A program made the translations under genes and the position numbers. A model generated the notes under the pieces. It was not told the DNA's origin. It ran no database searches and worked only from the letters and a program-made list of their open reading frames with translations. A stretch of DNA of 64,000 nucleotides. It comes from Harmonia axyridis (taxonomy: Eukaryota; Arthropoda; Insecta; Coleoptera; Coccinellidae). The DNA lies in assembly GCF_914767665.1 (NCBI RefSeq), contig NC_059508.1, forward strand, positions 7,130,001-7,194,000, read 5' to 3'. Position 1 is the first letter of the stretch. Every line of letters starts with the position of its first letter. Of this stretch, positions 46,928 through 58,114 are shown piece by piece.

Positions 46928-47100
46928 AATTATTCTTAAGTTAGAAAATGTAGATAATGAAACCCATACACCGAAAGGTAACAAATGGGATACAGATTAT
47001 AAATATATATTGTTGAAAAAAGAGGGGATGGTAATTGTAATAACTTTCTCATTTATCTATAAGATTAGTAATGAAATGTACAATTTCAAAATATCATAAT

Positions 47101-47362
47101 AGTACTGTTTATACTTTATTTATAAGAAATATGATGTGATATGATTGAAAATTCAATTTCATATTCTCCTTCTGCCTAACAAATGAATTGATTTTTCATT
47201 AAATTAAAATTATCTGATTTATAAATGCACACTGAATTCACACAGAAGAGCCAGACCTTTATTGTGTACCTATTTAATTTCAATACACCATCAAAGACTA
47301 ATCAGATTATGTAAAACAATCATCAAGGCGTCGGCGCATATTCGTGTTATAACAAAAATTCG
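47101..47362. other. No gene recognised
   Basis: AT-rich spacer between the LINE and the AGTGCT cluster. Confidence 0.4.
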
Positions 47363-47576
47363 GAAGTGCTTAGTGCTTAGTAATCCACAAAAGTAATCGC
47401 GAGCACTTCAGTGCTCGGGAGCACTTTCGGGATTACTAAGCACTAAGCCTTTTGTCAAAGTGCTTCGATTACTAAGCACTAAGCACCGATTTTAAAAAGT
47501 GCTCGGGAGCACAGTGTTCGGGAGCACAAGAAGGCTTCAAGTGCTTTCGAAAGCACTAAGCACAATGCTTTGGCAC
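47363..47576. repeat. Cluster of AGTGCT/AGCACT palindromic words
   Basis: About fifteen copies of AGTGCT-, GTGCTC- or AGCACT-type words in 214 bp. Stems include AGTGCTTAGTAATCC (47372-47386) with its exact reverse complement (47430-47444). Inside that pair is CGAGCACT-TC-AGTGCTCG (47400-47417). GTGCTCGGGAGCAC recurs near 47500. Resembles the AGTGCC/AGTGCT words of the 53-54 kb tandem array but is denser. Confidence 0.85.
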
Positions 47577-47604
47577 AGCTCTGGTTCAAATTAGTCTTAT
47601 CGAC

Positions 47605-47887
47605 GCTTCAACTGAGGGTAGATGTCATAATTTTAACAGAAACATGAAATATAGTAGATGTCAGTTTGTATAAGGTACAGGGTTATATTGAATATTACAA
47701 TCATAGTCATTTGAACCAAAATAATGGAATGATAACATATGTTAGGGAAGATCTATAACATGAAATAGAAATTTTGAATTTAGGTGAAATAAAGGTTCAG
47801 ATTACGAATATACATAAGGCAGATAAACAAATAAGTATTTTAAGTTACTCACTAAACGGCCATAATCCATTTTTTGATATAATGTAA
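47605..47887 (+). pseudogene. LINE endonuclease scrap
   Basis: Plus-strand reading LRVDVIILTET, then QGYIEYYNHSHLNQNNGMI and TYVREDL, then ISILSYSLNGHNP. This spells the first half of a CR1/Jockey-type endonuclease (LTETW...GY...N.NGGV..YV). It has stops and no continuation. Confidence 0.6.
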
Positions 47888-47933
47888 TAAAACCTATTTT
47901 TGTACTTAATGGACTCTTTATTTAATATCAACT

Positions 47934-47966
47934 TTACATGTTTCGCCTTGTTGGGGCATCTTAAGG
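47934..47966 (-). ncRNA. Hammerhead ribozyme-like segment of PLE-B
   Basis: Minus-strand order: CTTAAGA, helix TGCC(CC)-AACAA-GGC, then GAAACATGT. This is the hammerhead layout with one base changed in CUGANGA. Such motifs are known in Penelope-like elements. Confidence 0.4.
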
Positions 47967-48287
47967 AGCTCTACAAAAAGTAAAGAAGAAATGGACATGT
48001 GATCTCCTTGCAACAACAAAATGGGGACTCACTTGTCGAAAAATACAGGTATCAAGTATCATATAGTTCTTGTCTTTTTCACAATATCAAGAGGATTGAA
48101 TAAAATTTCCCTGGTTTAATTCCAATTCCAACAGAATGAACTCTTTCTCAACTACAATAGTCATAAACTGTATCGACAGCGTCATACATCTGACATAATT
48201 GAGAATTCACAGAATATCGAACAATGACATGACATCTGACATATGCAACGGCAACGTTCCGAAAAACAATAGACAAAACGAATAATA

Positions 48288-48739
48288 TTATATCAGACTC
48301 TCAAAAATGGGGTGATAGCTGAGGTGGGATTCCACTTGTGTGTTATGGCATTTATAAGGAAATAATTTTAAACTTTTTGCAATGTCATATATTACCATCA
48401 AGTCAAGCAGGTTACCTCTATCTAAGCTCTGTAGAAGTTCCACATTTTCATCCTTATCAAATTCATGGTTGTTAACTTTGAGATGTTTTCCAAAGGAACT
48501 TTCGTCGTTGTAGTTCCTTATGTATCTCCAATGTAAAATGAATGTTTTTATGTAGTGAGTTGAATAACTCCAACAAAACCCAAATAAGATCTGTGCCACC
48601 TGTAAATATGATGATTTTCATCATCCACATATCTGTAATATTTGAAAATGTGACGTATTATGGGAGTTCTCAAATTAAATAATATTTCCTCCAAATGATC
48701 CATAAAAATTACAACGACAAAAGTTCCTTTGGAAAACAT
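48288..48739 (-). pseudogene. PLE-B RT motif C and GIY-YIG C-terminus
   Basis: 48739-48600 reads VVVIFMDHLEEILFN and YYRYVDD, the Penelope RT motif C. In another frame LFNSLHKNIHFTLEIHKELQ follows. It then passes, after a deletion, into KHLKVNNHEFDKDENVELLQ and LLDLMVIYDIAKSLK (GIY-YIG end). The middle of the protein is lost. Confidence 0.7.
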
Positions 48740-48808
48740 CTCAAAGTTAACAACTATGAATTTGATAAGGATGAAAATGTGGAACTTCTACACAGCTTAG
48801 ATAGAGGT

Positions 48809-48979
48809 TGTCACATCTCTATTATAGGTTAGGGTTGTCATTCATAACACGATTAGTGGAAGACTGCTTTATTGAACATATTCTATTTATCAGTCCATGC
48901 GCAGGTACACTCCATATAAGAAACATATAATATAATCAAAGCAATAAGTTATTCTAAGAACAAATACAACTTCATAACA
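48809..48979 (-). repeat. Ty3/gypsy-type 3' LTR
   Basis: On the minus strand it runs TGTTATGAAG ... GTGACA (171 bp), directly after a purine run (AAAAAAAAAGGGAGA). It contains AATAAAG near its end. No second copy is in the window, so the element is 5' truncated or rearranged. Confidence 0.65.
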
Positions 48980-49049
48980 TCTCCCTTTTTTTTTAAATTA
49001 AAACATAAATCTATCAGGTTTCTCTATAACTCTACCATGCATTGTCGTA

Positions 49050-50035
49050 TTAGGTATACAAAGTATTATCAGAAATCGAATCTTCAAATATATCATCAGG
49101 AGAAATATGAGAATCACCATCTCCCCTTTCAACAGGAAAAATATTTTCATTTTCAGAGGAGTTTGGTAATGTTTCAATTAACCTACTATTTCTAGTAATC
49201 GTTGAACCATTTGATTTCTGCAAGATATATGATCTGCCATTTAGTTTTAAATTTATCCTGATATCTGACATTTTCATTGACTTCAATAGGTTTTAGAATT
49301 TTACACTTTTTATCATAATTTACTTTCTGTTTCTGCTGATCTAGTTTTATTTTATCATCAAATTTTTTGAACTTTACATATTTAGGCTCCAGATAGTTGT
49401 CAGTAGTCGGTAATATATCTCGCAAATTGCGCGACATCAATAACTGTGCTAGTGAAAATGCACATTCTAAAAGACTATTTCTATACATAAGCAAAACTAA
49501 GTTTGAATCTGGTTTTTCATCTAAAGCTTTGTAAAACAATTTTTTCACCGTTTCTTTTTGTCTCTTTACCATTCCGTTTGATTGAGGGTAGTTAGGACTA
49601 GCAGTTATATGTGTGAAATCATATACCTCAGCAAAATTCTTAAATTCCAGACAATCGAACTGAGGTCCATTATCTGATATTAATATTGCCGGAATACCCA
49701 ATCTACCAAAAATTGATTCTTAATGTTTAACAACTGCTTTTGAATGTGCATTGTTTTCTTACGATACCAATTCAACCCATTTCGTGTAATAATCAGTTAC
49801 AAGTAAATACATAGTATGACCTAAATATAATATGTCACATCCAATTTTATACCAGGGTATTTTTGGTATATCATGGTATATTAAGGGTTGCCTTTGTTGA
49901 GACACCCGGTGTGTTAGACAAATTCGACAATTAAGAATAGTATCTTCTATTTGCTTACACATGCCTGGCCAATGAAAACAATCATTTGCTCGACTCTTAC
50001 AATTGGTTGTACCACAGCTTATGGGAAAAACCTCT
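49050..50035 (-). pseudogene. Ty3/gypsy integrase, 5'-truncated
   Basis: Minus strand in order: SRANDCFHWPGMCKQIED and CRICLTH (zinc-binding end), WYKIGCDIL...LLVTDYYTKW (first catalytic Asp), ILISDNGPQF (second), and ASPNYPQSNGMVKRQKETVKK, where relatives have Glu. Then LMYRNS, a capsule of basic linker and NGRSYILQKSNG...RNSRLIE. Frameshifts near 49700-49760 and 49270 break it. The catalytic Glu position reads Lys in this copy (NGMVKRQ against usual NGMAER). No RT or gag remains. Confidence 0.8.
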
Positions 50036-50394
50036 CGAGTTCTGAAGAGTGCTGGGCTACAAATTGCTATTAACAGTTTTCATTTTATCCAGATTATCAA
50101 AGTGCTGCATTAATCTTTCGATGAACCAAACTTGATTGGAAGCCTCATTGGTGATCCAATTGTGGGATAAAACTTTTTTTCGGACGGAAATGGATTGACG
50201 AATTTTAGATGATATTTGCGTTTACATTGAAAATTATGGTTCTCCAGGAACTAGTTCATCATTTAATCGAAATCCCAATCTGACTTAATATCATAATTCC
50301 CGAATCATTGATAAATATGATACAAAGAATAGAAGTGACCCTAGAGGGGATTCCTGTAAAATTCCCGAATCCAAATAAACTCATCTTAGAGAAC

Positions 50395-50545
50395 GGCGCA
50401 ACATGAAACTCTCAAAATGATACCACTAGTACGATGAAATATCCAATCTAGTAGTGAAGGTTCAACTCCTAGTGCATTTAATTCAGTAATTAGCAACCAG
50501 TCATAAGCTTTTTTGAATTCCACATACGCGAAACGAACTCTTGAC
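50395..50545 (-). pseudogene. LINE RT scrap (motif A)
   Basis: Minus strand reads VRFAYVEFKKAYDWLLITEL, then NALGVEPSLLDWI. This is the RT motif A neighbourhood of a LINE (FVDFKKAYDS in relatives). Only about 50 codons survive. Confidence 0.55.
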
Positions 50546-50549
50546 TATA

Positions 50550-51298
50550 CTTTTACGTATAAACGATTTAAACCGCAAAGTCGAGCTTAAAGGACCTTCC
50601 TTTATAACTTCTCAAAAAATGTCATACAGACCAAACACTATTAGAATGAAATCTCAGGCAGAACTGCATCGCAAAAAATGCCTCATAGGTTTAGGAATAT
50701 AATTGATTAGAATATGATATATTCGAATGCACCTGTTGAAAATGAACTTTTTGTAAAGTTTCTTTTTGACAAGTACGCGAGATCCAAGGTATAGTCCAGA
50801 CACATCTAAAATCGTTTAGATGTTAACTCAATTAGGTATTATAGATGGAATGTTTTGGGTAGAAACTTTAAATTTATGCTCACAAAGTGGATACTGTAAA
50901 ATATAGAGAGAGCCCTTGGAACCTAGACTAACGTTATACTATAAAATCTGGTTCTAATTACGTTATAAGTATAAAAGCTGAAATTCAAGTTATTCAGATA
51001 AGTGGAAAAAAATCCCAAATGAACAAATATTTTAGGAGTGGAAACTCCTCGTCAGACAGTGAACATTTTCAGGTGTAAGTCTTCACGTCTTGACGCTGAA
51101 ATATATTCGTTACTATTCAATTACATATGTGTTCAATTTCGGTTCATTTTTGCATTCATGCATTCAAATTACAATCAATGTTTCTAAGTAGGCTTACGCT
51201 ATTTACTCAAGGTCTTTAGAGTGTATTTTAGAAATTTGTCAGGCTATATGTACTGAGTGGCAATTTTTGATAATATACAATACGTATGAAAATCATCG
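50550..51298. other. No gene; part diverged inverted match to 59904-60170
   Basis: 50920-51060 shows a weak reverse-complement likeness to 60055-60170 (GGAGTTTCCACT, TGTTCATT-GGGAT and ACGTAA-type words). It may be the arm of an older fold-back into which the element at 51308-59894 jumped. Confidence 0.35.
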
Positions 51299-51717
51299 AT
51301 AAGAATTGGGTCCGTGAAGTTAGCGAAAAATTGGAAGCACTTATTCTGGAAATATGTCAAATAATTAGTGCCTTATTAGTGCCTATTAGTCAGTGACGGC
51401 TCGTGCCCTCGAGATGTGGGTCGGCCACACTCCGGAAAATTACGAACGTATATATCAAATTTATTAAAATTCATTAGTTCCAAAAAATGAAGTGATGAAA
51501 TGTCTTTAAACCAGAATTTCACAAAAAAGCCGTTTCATTGAGGAATTATCCGTGAGCTGAATTTCGGAATCTATTTTACGTTTTCGACGTCTAGCACTCG
51601 GTGGCATTACTTCTGGGAGTTTTTCTACTTCTGAATATAAGCGAATGAAATACTCATCTTCTGTGCGAAATTTTTTCAGAGTCGATAATAAAGAAGTGAT
51701 TCTGGCGTTGCAATAAG

Positions 51718-52428
51718 TTATATCTGATAACTTAAATTAAAAGAGTGGAGAATGAACAAAAATTCGAAATCATTCAACATTTTCCTCAGACCGGTAGCTT
51801 CACGTATTGTAATATCATCCCATTCATCTAAATTGTCGCTGATATGATCAAAAACTTCAATTAATTCTTCTCTCTTATCGAATATTGTTTTTACAGCGCG
51901 AGATTTGAAATTCCAATGAGTTTCCGAGCTAGAGGGTAATCTTTTTTTGCAAATTTCGTCTAGAATATTAGTGCGTTTACTTGATTTAGTGAAAAACGAC
52001 GAAAATCCTGAAAGATTCGAAAAAAACACGCTACACTCATTGATTTTCTTGGTCGAATCTTGTAACACTAAATTCAATTTATGTGCATAACAGTGCGTGA
52101 ATAGTGCTTGAGGAGCAATTGTTTTTATTCGCGCTTGTAACCCATTAATTTCCCCCGCCATCACAGCTGCCCCGTCATATGTTTGACCTACTAATTTAGT
52201 CGCTAAATTGAAATCTTTAAAATTGTCCAACAAGGTATTGAAAATATCATTCGCGGTTCGACCTTTACTAACATCGAAAAAACCCCAAAATCGTTCGGAT
52301 ATTTTACCTTCTCGAACGAAGCGGAAAATTACTGACATCTGACAAAAACATTTAACATCCGTTGTTTCGTCTATTTCCCAAGAAAAGCACGCAGAATTAT
52401 TTATTTCCTCGCGAATTTTCTCCCTCAA
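51718..52428 (-). pseudogene. hAT transposase, truncated
   Basis: 236 residues with SACFSWEIDETTDVKCFCQM (first catalytic Asp region), LVGQTYDGAAVMAGEINGLQ and HCYAHKLNLVLQDS, matching the zinc-finger-MYM/DUF4371 branch of hAT transposases. ETHWNFKSRAV follows. The DNA-binding zinc finger is missing upstream. A C-terminal piece (RITSLLSTLKKFRTEDEYF) remains in another frame near 51700-51640, without the full dimerisation region. Confidence 0.85.
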
Positions 52429-52466
52429 AATTACAGAACTTTTGAAATCAGGATGTTTTCGAAGTT

Positions 52467-52700
52467 AGGAATATATTAATTATATTTTCATGATCAGAAA
52501 ATCAATACCTAACTACTATCGAACGGCATGAATAAGTTCTTTTCTGATTGAGACGTAATGTCCTATAATTAACCATTCATTTGAATATATTAATTATATT
52601 TTCATGATCTGAAAATCAATAGCTACTATCGAACGGCATAAATGAGTTCTTTTCTGATTAAGACATAATGTCTCATAATTTAATAAAAATATAAATAAAT
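52467..52700. repeat. Direct duplication, 116-bp period, inside the hAT
   Basis: GAATATATTAATTATATTTTC to ATGTCCTATAATTAACC recurs once with small changes. It is followed by a GC-richer stretch (52740-52990) with a short Arg-rich open frame of no known family. Confidence 0.8.
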
Positions 52701-53419
52701 ACATAAATTAACCATTCATTTAATTATCAAATATTTGAAATAAACTGTGGAAAGTTGCTGCTTGACGCTCTGCAATACGATAACCGGCCAGCCGACCCTG
52801 TGTATTGGGAAGCGACCTTACATCGAATTGTTGTGCCGTTCTATTGAGTGGTCGTATTCTGGGCGTATGTCGTAGTATCTTTTCCTTTACGTAGCGCTCT
52901 CGGTAGCGCTGGTTCCGCCATCGGCTCTTGGCCGACCTAACGTGATGAGATGCTTTCAGTGACATTCCAGGGGTTGCAATTGTATAATTGTAACATTTGT
53001 GTTACATTTCAGACCTAATGTTACGGTGTTACGTACAATTCTGGAATAACCTGTTTGGGGTGATGTTACGAAAAGTAACCATTTACGATTGTGGTTTGTT
53101 ACAATTTATGAAAGGGAATAACAACGCTGGATGCTTTGGAAATCGAATATTAGGTGGGTCCGTAAGAAAATATTAGCCGGTATAAGCTATATTTTCCTGT
53201 TCTGAGTGGAAATATTCATTACCGAGGGAATTTGGATATCGAAATCGATAACTCCGATTGAGTTTGAATGAATTGAATATCTAGAATTATTTTCTATTTC
53301 CCGATAATTTTTGGGTCGGCCCGGCCGACCCTGCCGACCCTGACGAGCCGTCACTGCTATTAGTGCAGTGTAAAGTTCTACAAACACCATTGTATTTTTT
53401 GAGAAATCGGCATTTGAAG

Positions 53420-54020
53420 TGGTTGGTGCTAACTTCGCACTTAGCACCAACATTTTCGAATTGGGGAAAAATTGCTATGCCACTAATTAGTGCCTAATTA
53501 GTGCCTATTAGTGCTTTTAGAATCATTATAAAAAAATAAATCATTTTCAAGATATCGCTGATTATTTCCTTTGGTGCCAACTTCGCACTTAGCACCAACA
53601 TTTTTTAATTACCCAAAAATTTTTGTGCCTCTGATTAGTGCTTGATTAGTGCCTTTTGGTGCTTTCAGAATCATCATAAATAAATATACTGTTTTCAAGA
53701 TATTACTGATTATTCCCTTTGGTGCTGACTTCACACTTGGCACCAACATTTTCATAAAACCCAAAGATTCCTATACCACCAATTAGTGCTTAATTAGTGC
53801 CTATTGGTGCTTTTGGAATGGTCATAAAAAAATATACCGTTTTTAAGATATTACCAATTATTTCCTTTGGTGCTGACTTCGCACTTGGCACCAATATTTT
53901 CAAATCACTCAAAAATTTCTATACCAGCAATAAGTGTTTAATTAGTGCCTATTGGTGCTATTGGAAACATTTTCAAAAAATATTTCGTTTTCAAGATATC
54001 GTTCATTATTTATTTTTTTT
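53420..54020. repeat. Tandem 148-bp units in left TIR
   Basis: TTTGGTGCTGACTTCGCACT-type words recur near 53430, 53571, 53719 and 53868. AATTAGTGCCTATTGGTGCT-type words recur near 53484, 53633, 53782 and 53930; the fifth lies at 51366, before the hAT. Period is 144-149 bp. Confidence 0.92.
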
Positions 54021-54270
54021 ACCATGTCGCCATCTATGGCGTATTATGGGAGTCATTTTTATTAGTTACCTCTTCATGGCCATCTGACACTGTTGCACTT
54101 TCGCCAGTAGGATTGCATTAGATTTATAACAAACTTAGCGAATGGTAAAGACAATAACGAATTCATTATGTAAGTTTTTTATATAGTCAGCTTGTAAGCA
54201 AACTTATATAAGTAACAAAATTTGAAAGTTGACAAAAATTTCATATAGACTAAAACGGCCAAATAAAATT

Positions 54271-54424
54271 TACAGGTAGTTTTGCCGCCTAGGATTGAGA
54301 AACTGTCGGAAGATATTAAATGATGGGTATGAGTATACATCTGCTGTTTGTTCATTCAAAATAAATCATCCTCATCGTTTAGTATCTTCCGATAGTTTGG
54401 AAATGCTAGCCGGCATACCTGTAC
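54271..54424. mobile_element. 154-bp MITE, family shared with 42255
   Basis: Ends TACAGGTA and TACCTGTA with inverted inner halves (GAAACTGTCGGAAGATATTA against AGTATCTTCCGATAGTTTGG). GATAGTTTGGAAAT matches the member at 42255. Confidence 0.65.
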
Positions 54425-54429
54425 ATTTC

Positions 54430-56340
54430 ATTGGGTATTTTAAAGTCTTTATAGAATTTCTGTCAATTTCAAATTTTGTTACCTATACAGGTTGTTTCAA
54501 AATTCAGTTTCAAGATTTCAGGTTCCTATTTTTCAAGTCAAAATAAGACTTTTTTCATAAACATGCATCTGCAAACGCTTCGTTATCGAACTATAAAGAG
54601 TTGAAGTTTCAAGATTTTTCTTCATACTCGTAGCTCTTTCAGTTTTCGAGATATTAAGATCAAATTCGAAATATTGGTAGGCTAGGTTTCAATTTTTTAG
54701 GCAATGTTCAAGGAAACTTGTAATTTCACGAACTAAATACGTAAAGTCTTTTGCTTTCTCTGTGATAATATAGGTTCCTACCTTTCAATGAAAATTTCAA
54801 ATAAATGGTGCAAATTACAGAAAATAGTTTTTTTCTCGATAACATTCGCAGATATGTGAAAATCATAAGGGACAAAAAGATGTATGAACAAAATAAGGAA
54901 TTCAATACATTTGACAGTATCCACCAGCGGCGTACTACAAAAGAGTTTATGGGGCGAAATAGGGCTAGACCCCTGAAAAATATCTCTTTGTAGTTTGTTA
55001 CAATCACTCGGCAGATTTGAAGTTTACATTTATAATTGAAACACATTTTTGGAATGATGGATAGTGAATAAATGAGAATACTCACGAAGCAGAGTACGTC
55101 TACTTATGTGTAGGAATATATTCAACTTAGGATATAGTGAGATCAAAATTAAAAAACCACAGAAGATATACACGATTGGTTACATCCAAAAATTTGAAAA
55201 GTGATTATATTGAAAAAATATAATACTGGATGATGTATCCCAAAAAGTAACCCAAATTCTAAACTTTATCTTGATATGTAAAAACAGAGATCTATGAAGA
55301 AAAAAACTAGAAAAATCCTGAAACTTTAACGCTCTTAGTTCGGTAACGAAACGTTTACGGACACATGTTTATGGAAAAAGTCTTATTTTGACCTGAAAAA
55401 TCCGTCCCTGAAATCTTGATACTAAATTTTATAACAGTTTACAGTACTGACCGCCACTTGACTAGGGACACCTGTTTTTCAACATTCATGATTGTGATAA
55501 TTATGAATATACAGTATTTGTACATTGATTGAATGAAAATTCTCATATTACTTTGTTGTCTAAGATTTCATCTTGTGGAATCCGATAAGGAATAGAAATA
55601 AAATATAAAAGCTGTCATTTTCACTTTCTACTCCAATTAATGTGGACTGCTAATTTGATTCATCAGAGATACTCGATGATATACATATTTTTTTTATGTT
55701 GTTGTATCTTAGCTGAAAATTATCAATTGTTTTACTAGATTTTCAAGAAATAAAATATCGGTTGCAATGAGAAGAAACGTAAAACTTATTCAGTGGCCAT
55801 AGTTAAATTTTTCATTGTAACTGATTATATGTTCAGTCTCTCTTCGGTTGAATAATATCATAATGAAGATCAACAGAAGGGTATATTCATATCAGACGTA
55901 TTCAAACAACGCTAGTACTTAAGAAATGTTTTAGTATGAAATATGTTCAGAAATGCATTGTTTCATAAGATAATCGAAAAATATATTTCGAAAATAATAT
56001 AGATATTTCTATCAAAAATAACAAAATAAATATAATATAAACTTCCACTTAAAATAGACATTAGGAAATAAGACTACCAAAAATATTTCATACAAAAAAC
56101 CTATGAATGAAATAAACCCCCTCTGAAAACAGATATTAGGAAACATACCTATAACAAAAATATTGAATATAAAAAATCTATAAATGAAAGTAACTCCCCC
56201 TCAAAACAGACATTACAAAACATACCTACCTAACAAAAATATTTTTACATAAAAAATCTTCAAAGTAAAACTAGTGGCACGAAATATTTTAATAGATGTT
56301 CAAATAGTATATAATAATAAATGAGGGTTGACCACAATGT
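54430..56340. other. Interior of foldback-type element, no gene recognised
   Basis: AT-rich. 56030-56240 holds three loose repeats of the type AGACATTAGGAAA(TA)...ACAAAAATATTT...AAAAAATCT, period about 80 bp. Confidence 0.45.
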
Positions 56341-56377
56341 CATTCCTCACGTTGTTATAATCTTTCAACAAGTCGTT

Positions 56378-56782
56378 CTATTCCTCCCATTGACCATCAT
56401 TTCGCCTGCAGAATGAATTATAATGACCTATTCCAGTGGCAATACAGGGAGCTTTAAAATCAGCTACCCCTCTGAGGAAGTAACTTTTATCATTAATTTT
56501 CAAACTCAAGGCGATTTCACTGAGACTGACAGATTTGGAAATATCAGAATCAATTAGTAAATAATCAGCGTATGTTTTTTGGGAATGCAACGCATTCGAA
56601 CATTTGGGACATTTTAAATTTGAAGGAGGCGATAAATCAATAGATGTTTGCAACCTTTGGAATCCGGTTCTCTTAAGATGATCAGCAAGTATTGGTATCA
56701 AATTCATATTTTTGGTTTTCACAATTTCAGAACAGTTATCACAGACAGAGGTTTCTATTGCACCAGGACAAGTTTTCAACAT
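56378..56782 (-). pseudogene. Ubiquitin-peptidase-like C-terminal fragment
   Basis: 134 residues, possibly more upstream behind a TAA (MINGVVIIDINCNITFIA in the same frame). It has CDNCSEIV and CPKCSNAL (zinc-ribbon-like CxxC pairs), YLLIDSD, and ends FLRGVADFKAPCIATGIGHY then NSFCRRNDGQWEE. The GHY...CRR..G.W ending resembles the His box of ubiquitin-specific proteases (C19). The Cys box is not seen. It lies centrally in the foldback-type element, so it is likely a transposon gene rather than a host one. Fold assignment is moderate, function unknown. Confidence 0.5.
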
Positions 56783-57400
56783 ATGTTAAGCAATAAACGT
56801 AATGTTACAATTAATATCTATTATAACAACACCGTTAATCATTTTGCTCCCTTTAAATAATTTACTTTCCTCAAGAACCTCACATCGGAGTTTGTAAGTA
56901 CTACGCTTTCTGCCGTTTTTTTAAAAAAGGGAAAGAAATTTGAAAAAATTGCAAACGGAATCAGAGCCTTTCACATATAGAGCAAAGTTATTACTATCGC
57001 AAAGTGCAGAAGCAAAACCCTTCTTCAAAAGGGGAATTTTTATTTTTTTTCCTTCTCGTATCATATAAATTCTCCGAAATGAAGGAAGATGGAATTAAAA
57101 GAAAAACATCGATGATTATTTTTTTCACATATCAAAATCTGACATTCTGGTGGTTTCAATCAATAGCAATGCATTATTCTAGCCAATCATTTGGGATTAT
57201 ACTGATAATTTTTTACAAACTATAGTAACCAATCAAAATACTTAATTTTGAATCATGTGTCAAATTTCATCCAATCACCTATGGATTACAGCGATAATAC
57301 CCTACATGTGGTGTTTTCAGTGAATAAAAATTAATAATTATTAAACGTCAGATTGACAATAAATTTTTTGAAATCTACAGAGTGAAAAATTATTGTATCG

Positions 57401-57555
57401 AATACCCCTCAAGCCTTGATAAATCCTCAAAATTTTGTCATAGAGAATCCTTCAAGCGTATTGCTTAAGGATAATAGATAATATTATCAAGCAACCCGTT
57501 TTCAGCATTCTCTATGATGAAATTATCTCGGTATTATCAAGGCCCTTGGGGTATT
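57401..57555. mobile_element. 155-bp inverted-repeat MITE
   Basis: AATACCCCTCAAGCCTTGAT...CATAGAGAAT at the left is the near reverse complement of ATTCTCTATGATG...ATCAAGGCCCTTGGGGTATT at the right. Confidence 0.65.
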
Positions 57556-57839
57556 ACTACTGATAACACTGCTTCCTCATCGATAATACCTTGTATATAT
57601 TGAAACGTCAAAATTTTACTTTGAATATGGCGCTATCGACAGCTTCGAGGTTTAATGAAAAATGAACACAAACCGATTCAGTAACATCGTCCAAGAGAAT
57701 ATTGAACATTTAAATTGTTGAAAAAAATAATCTGCCCGAATACAACTCGTTCTTCAAATTTTATCACATAATTTTTTATTTTCATGAGTCAAACTTGTTT
57801 ATTTGGATCAAAAATATTCAAACAAACCGAATTTAGATT

Positions 57840-57997
57840 ATTAATCGGTTTGTTTTCATGTTTTTGCCAAATAAACAAGTCTTCGTCTTCATCACTAGGG
57901 TTCCAAGTTTAAGAAATAAATTTTCCCTGTGAGAAATCAATTTCTCAATGATTGCATTATTATCTAAAGCACTTTTTCTCCCGGCCATATTTACCCA
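57840..57997 (-). pseudogene. N-terminal scrap of the foldback element's gene
   Basis: From 57997 the minus strand reads MAGRKSALDNNAIIEKLISH, then after a frame change PSDEDEDLFIWQKHENKP. It lies 1.2 kb upstream of, and on the same strand as, the peptidase-like fragment, so both may be the ends of one internally deleted gene. I cannot name the family. Confidence 0.35.
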
Positions 57998-58114
57998 ACC
58001 GAATTTTATCACTAATAACGAGAATGTGTAATTATTGGAGTATTTGACTAAACATGTTAGCGCTCTGCGCATGATTTTATATGTAGTCACATGAAACGCA
58101 TTAAATGACAAACA

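Larger units (their letters stand above)
43190..47100 (+). mobile_element. LINE with coiled-coil ORF1 and EEP-RT ORF2, decayed
   Basis: A GC-rich leader (43215-43330) precedes ORF1 and ORF2. The end near 47000 (AAATGGGATACAGATTATAA) is followed by A/T-rich DNA. The sequence is unusually purine-rich on the plus strand, so the minus strand is full of spurious frames. It is nearly full length but has frameshifts and a deletion in RT. Clade is unclear (RTE- or Jockey-like wording). Confidence 0.85.
47900..48808 (-). mobile_element. Penelope-like element fragment with inverted arm (PLE-B)
   Basis: The minus strand carries RT motif C, then GIY-YIG C-terminal sequence, then a 3' region with a hammerhead-like block at 47934-47966. 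48412-48517 is repeated inverted at 48704-48808. The right side is bounded by a gypsy LTR at 48809. Confidence 0.7.
51391..53356 (-). mobile_element. hAT transposon
   Basis: 14-bp inverted ends CAGTGACGGCTCGT and an exact 8-bp target duplication CTATTAGT (51383-51390, 53357-53364). 1966 bp. It sits in the first tandem unit of the left foldback arm. Its transposase is broken, so it is now non-autonomous. Confidence 0.93.

Noticed and set aside
54726..55085. 119-codon minus-strand frame
   Set aside because: No domain and inside transposon interior; random-looking composition.
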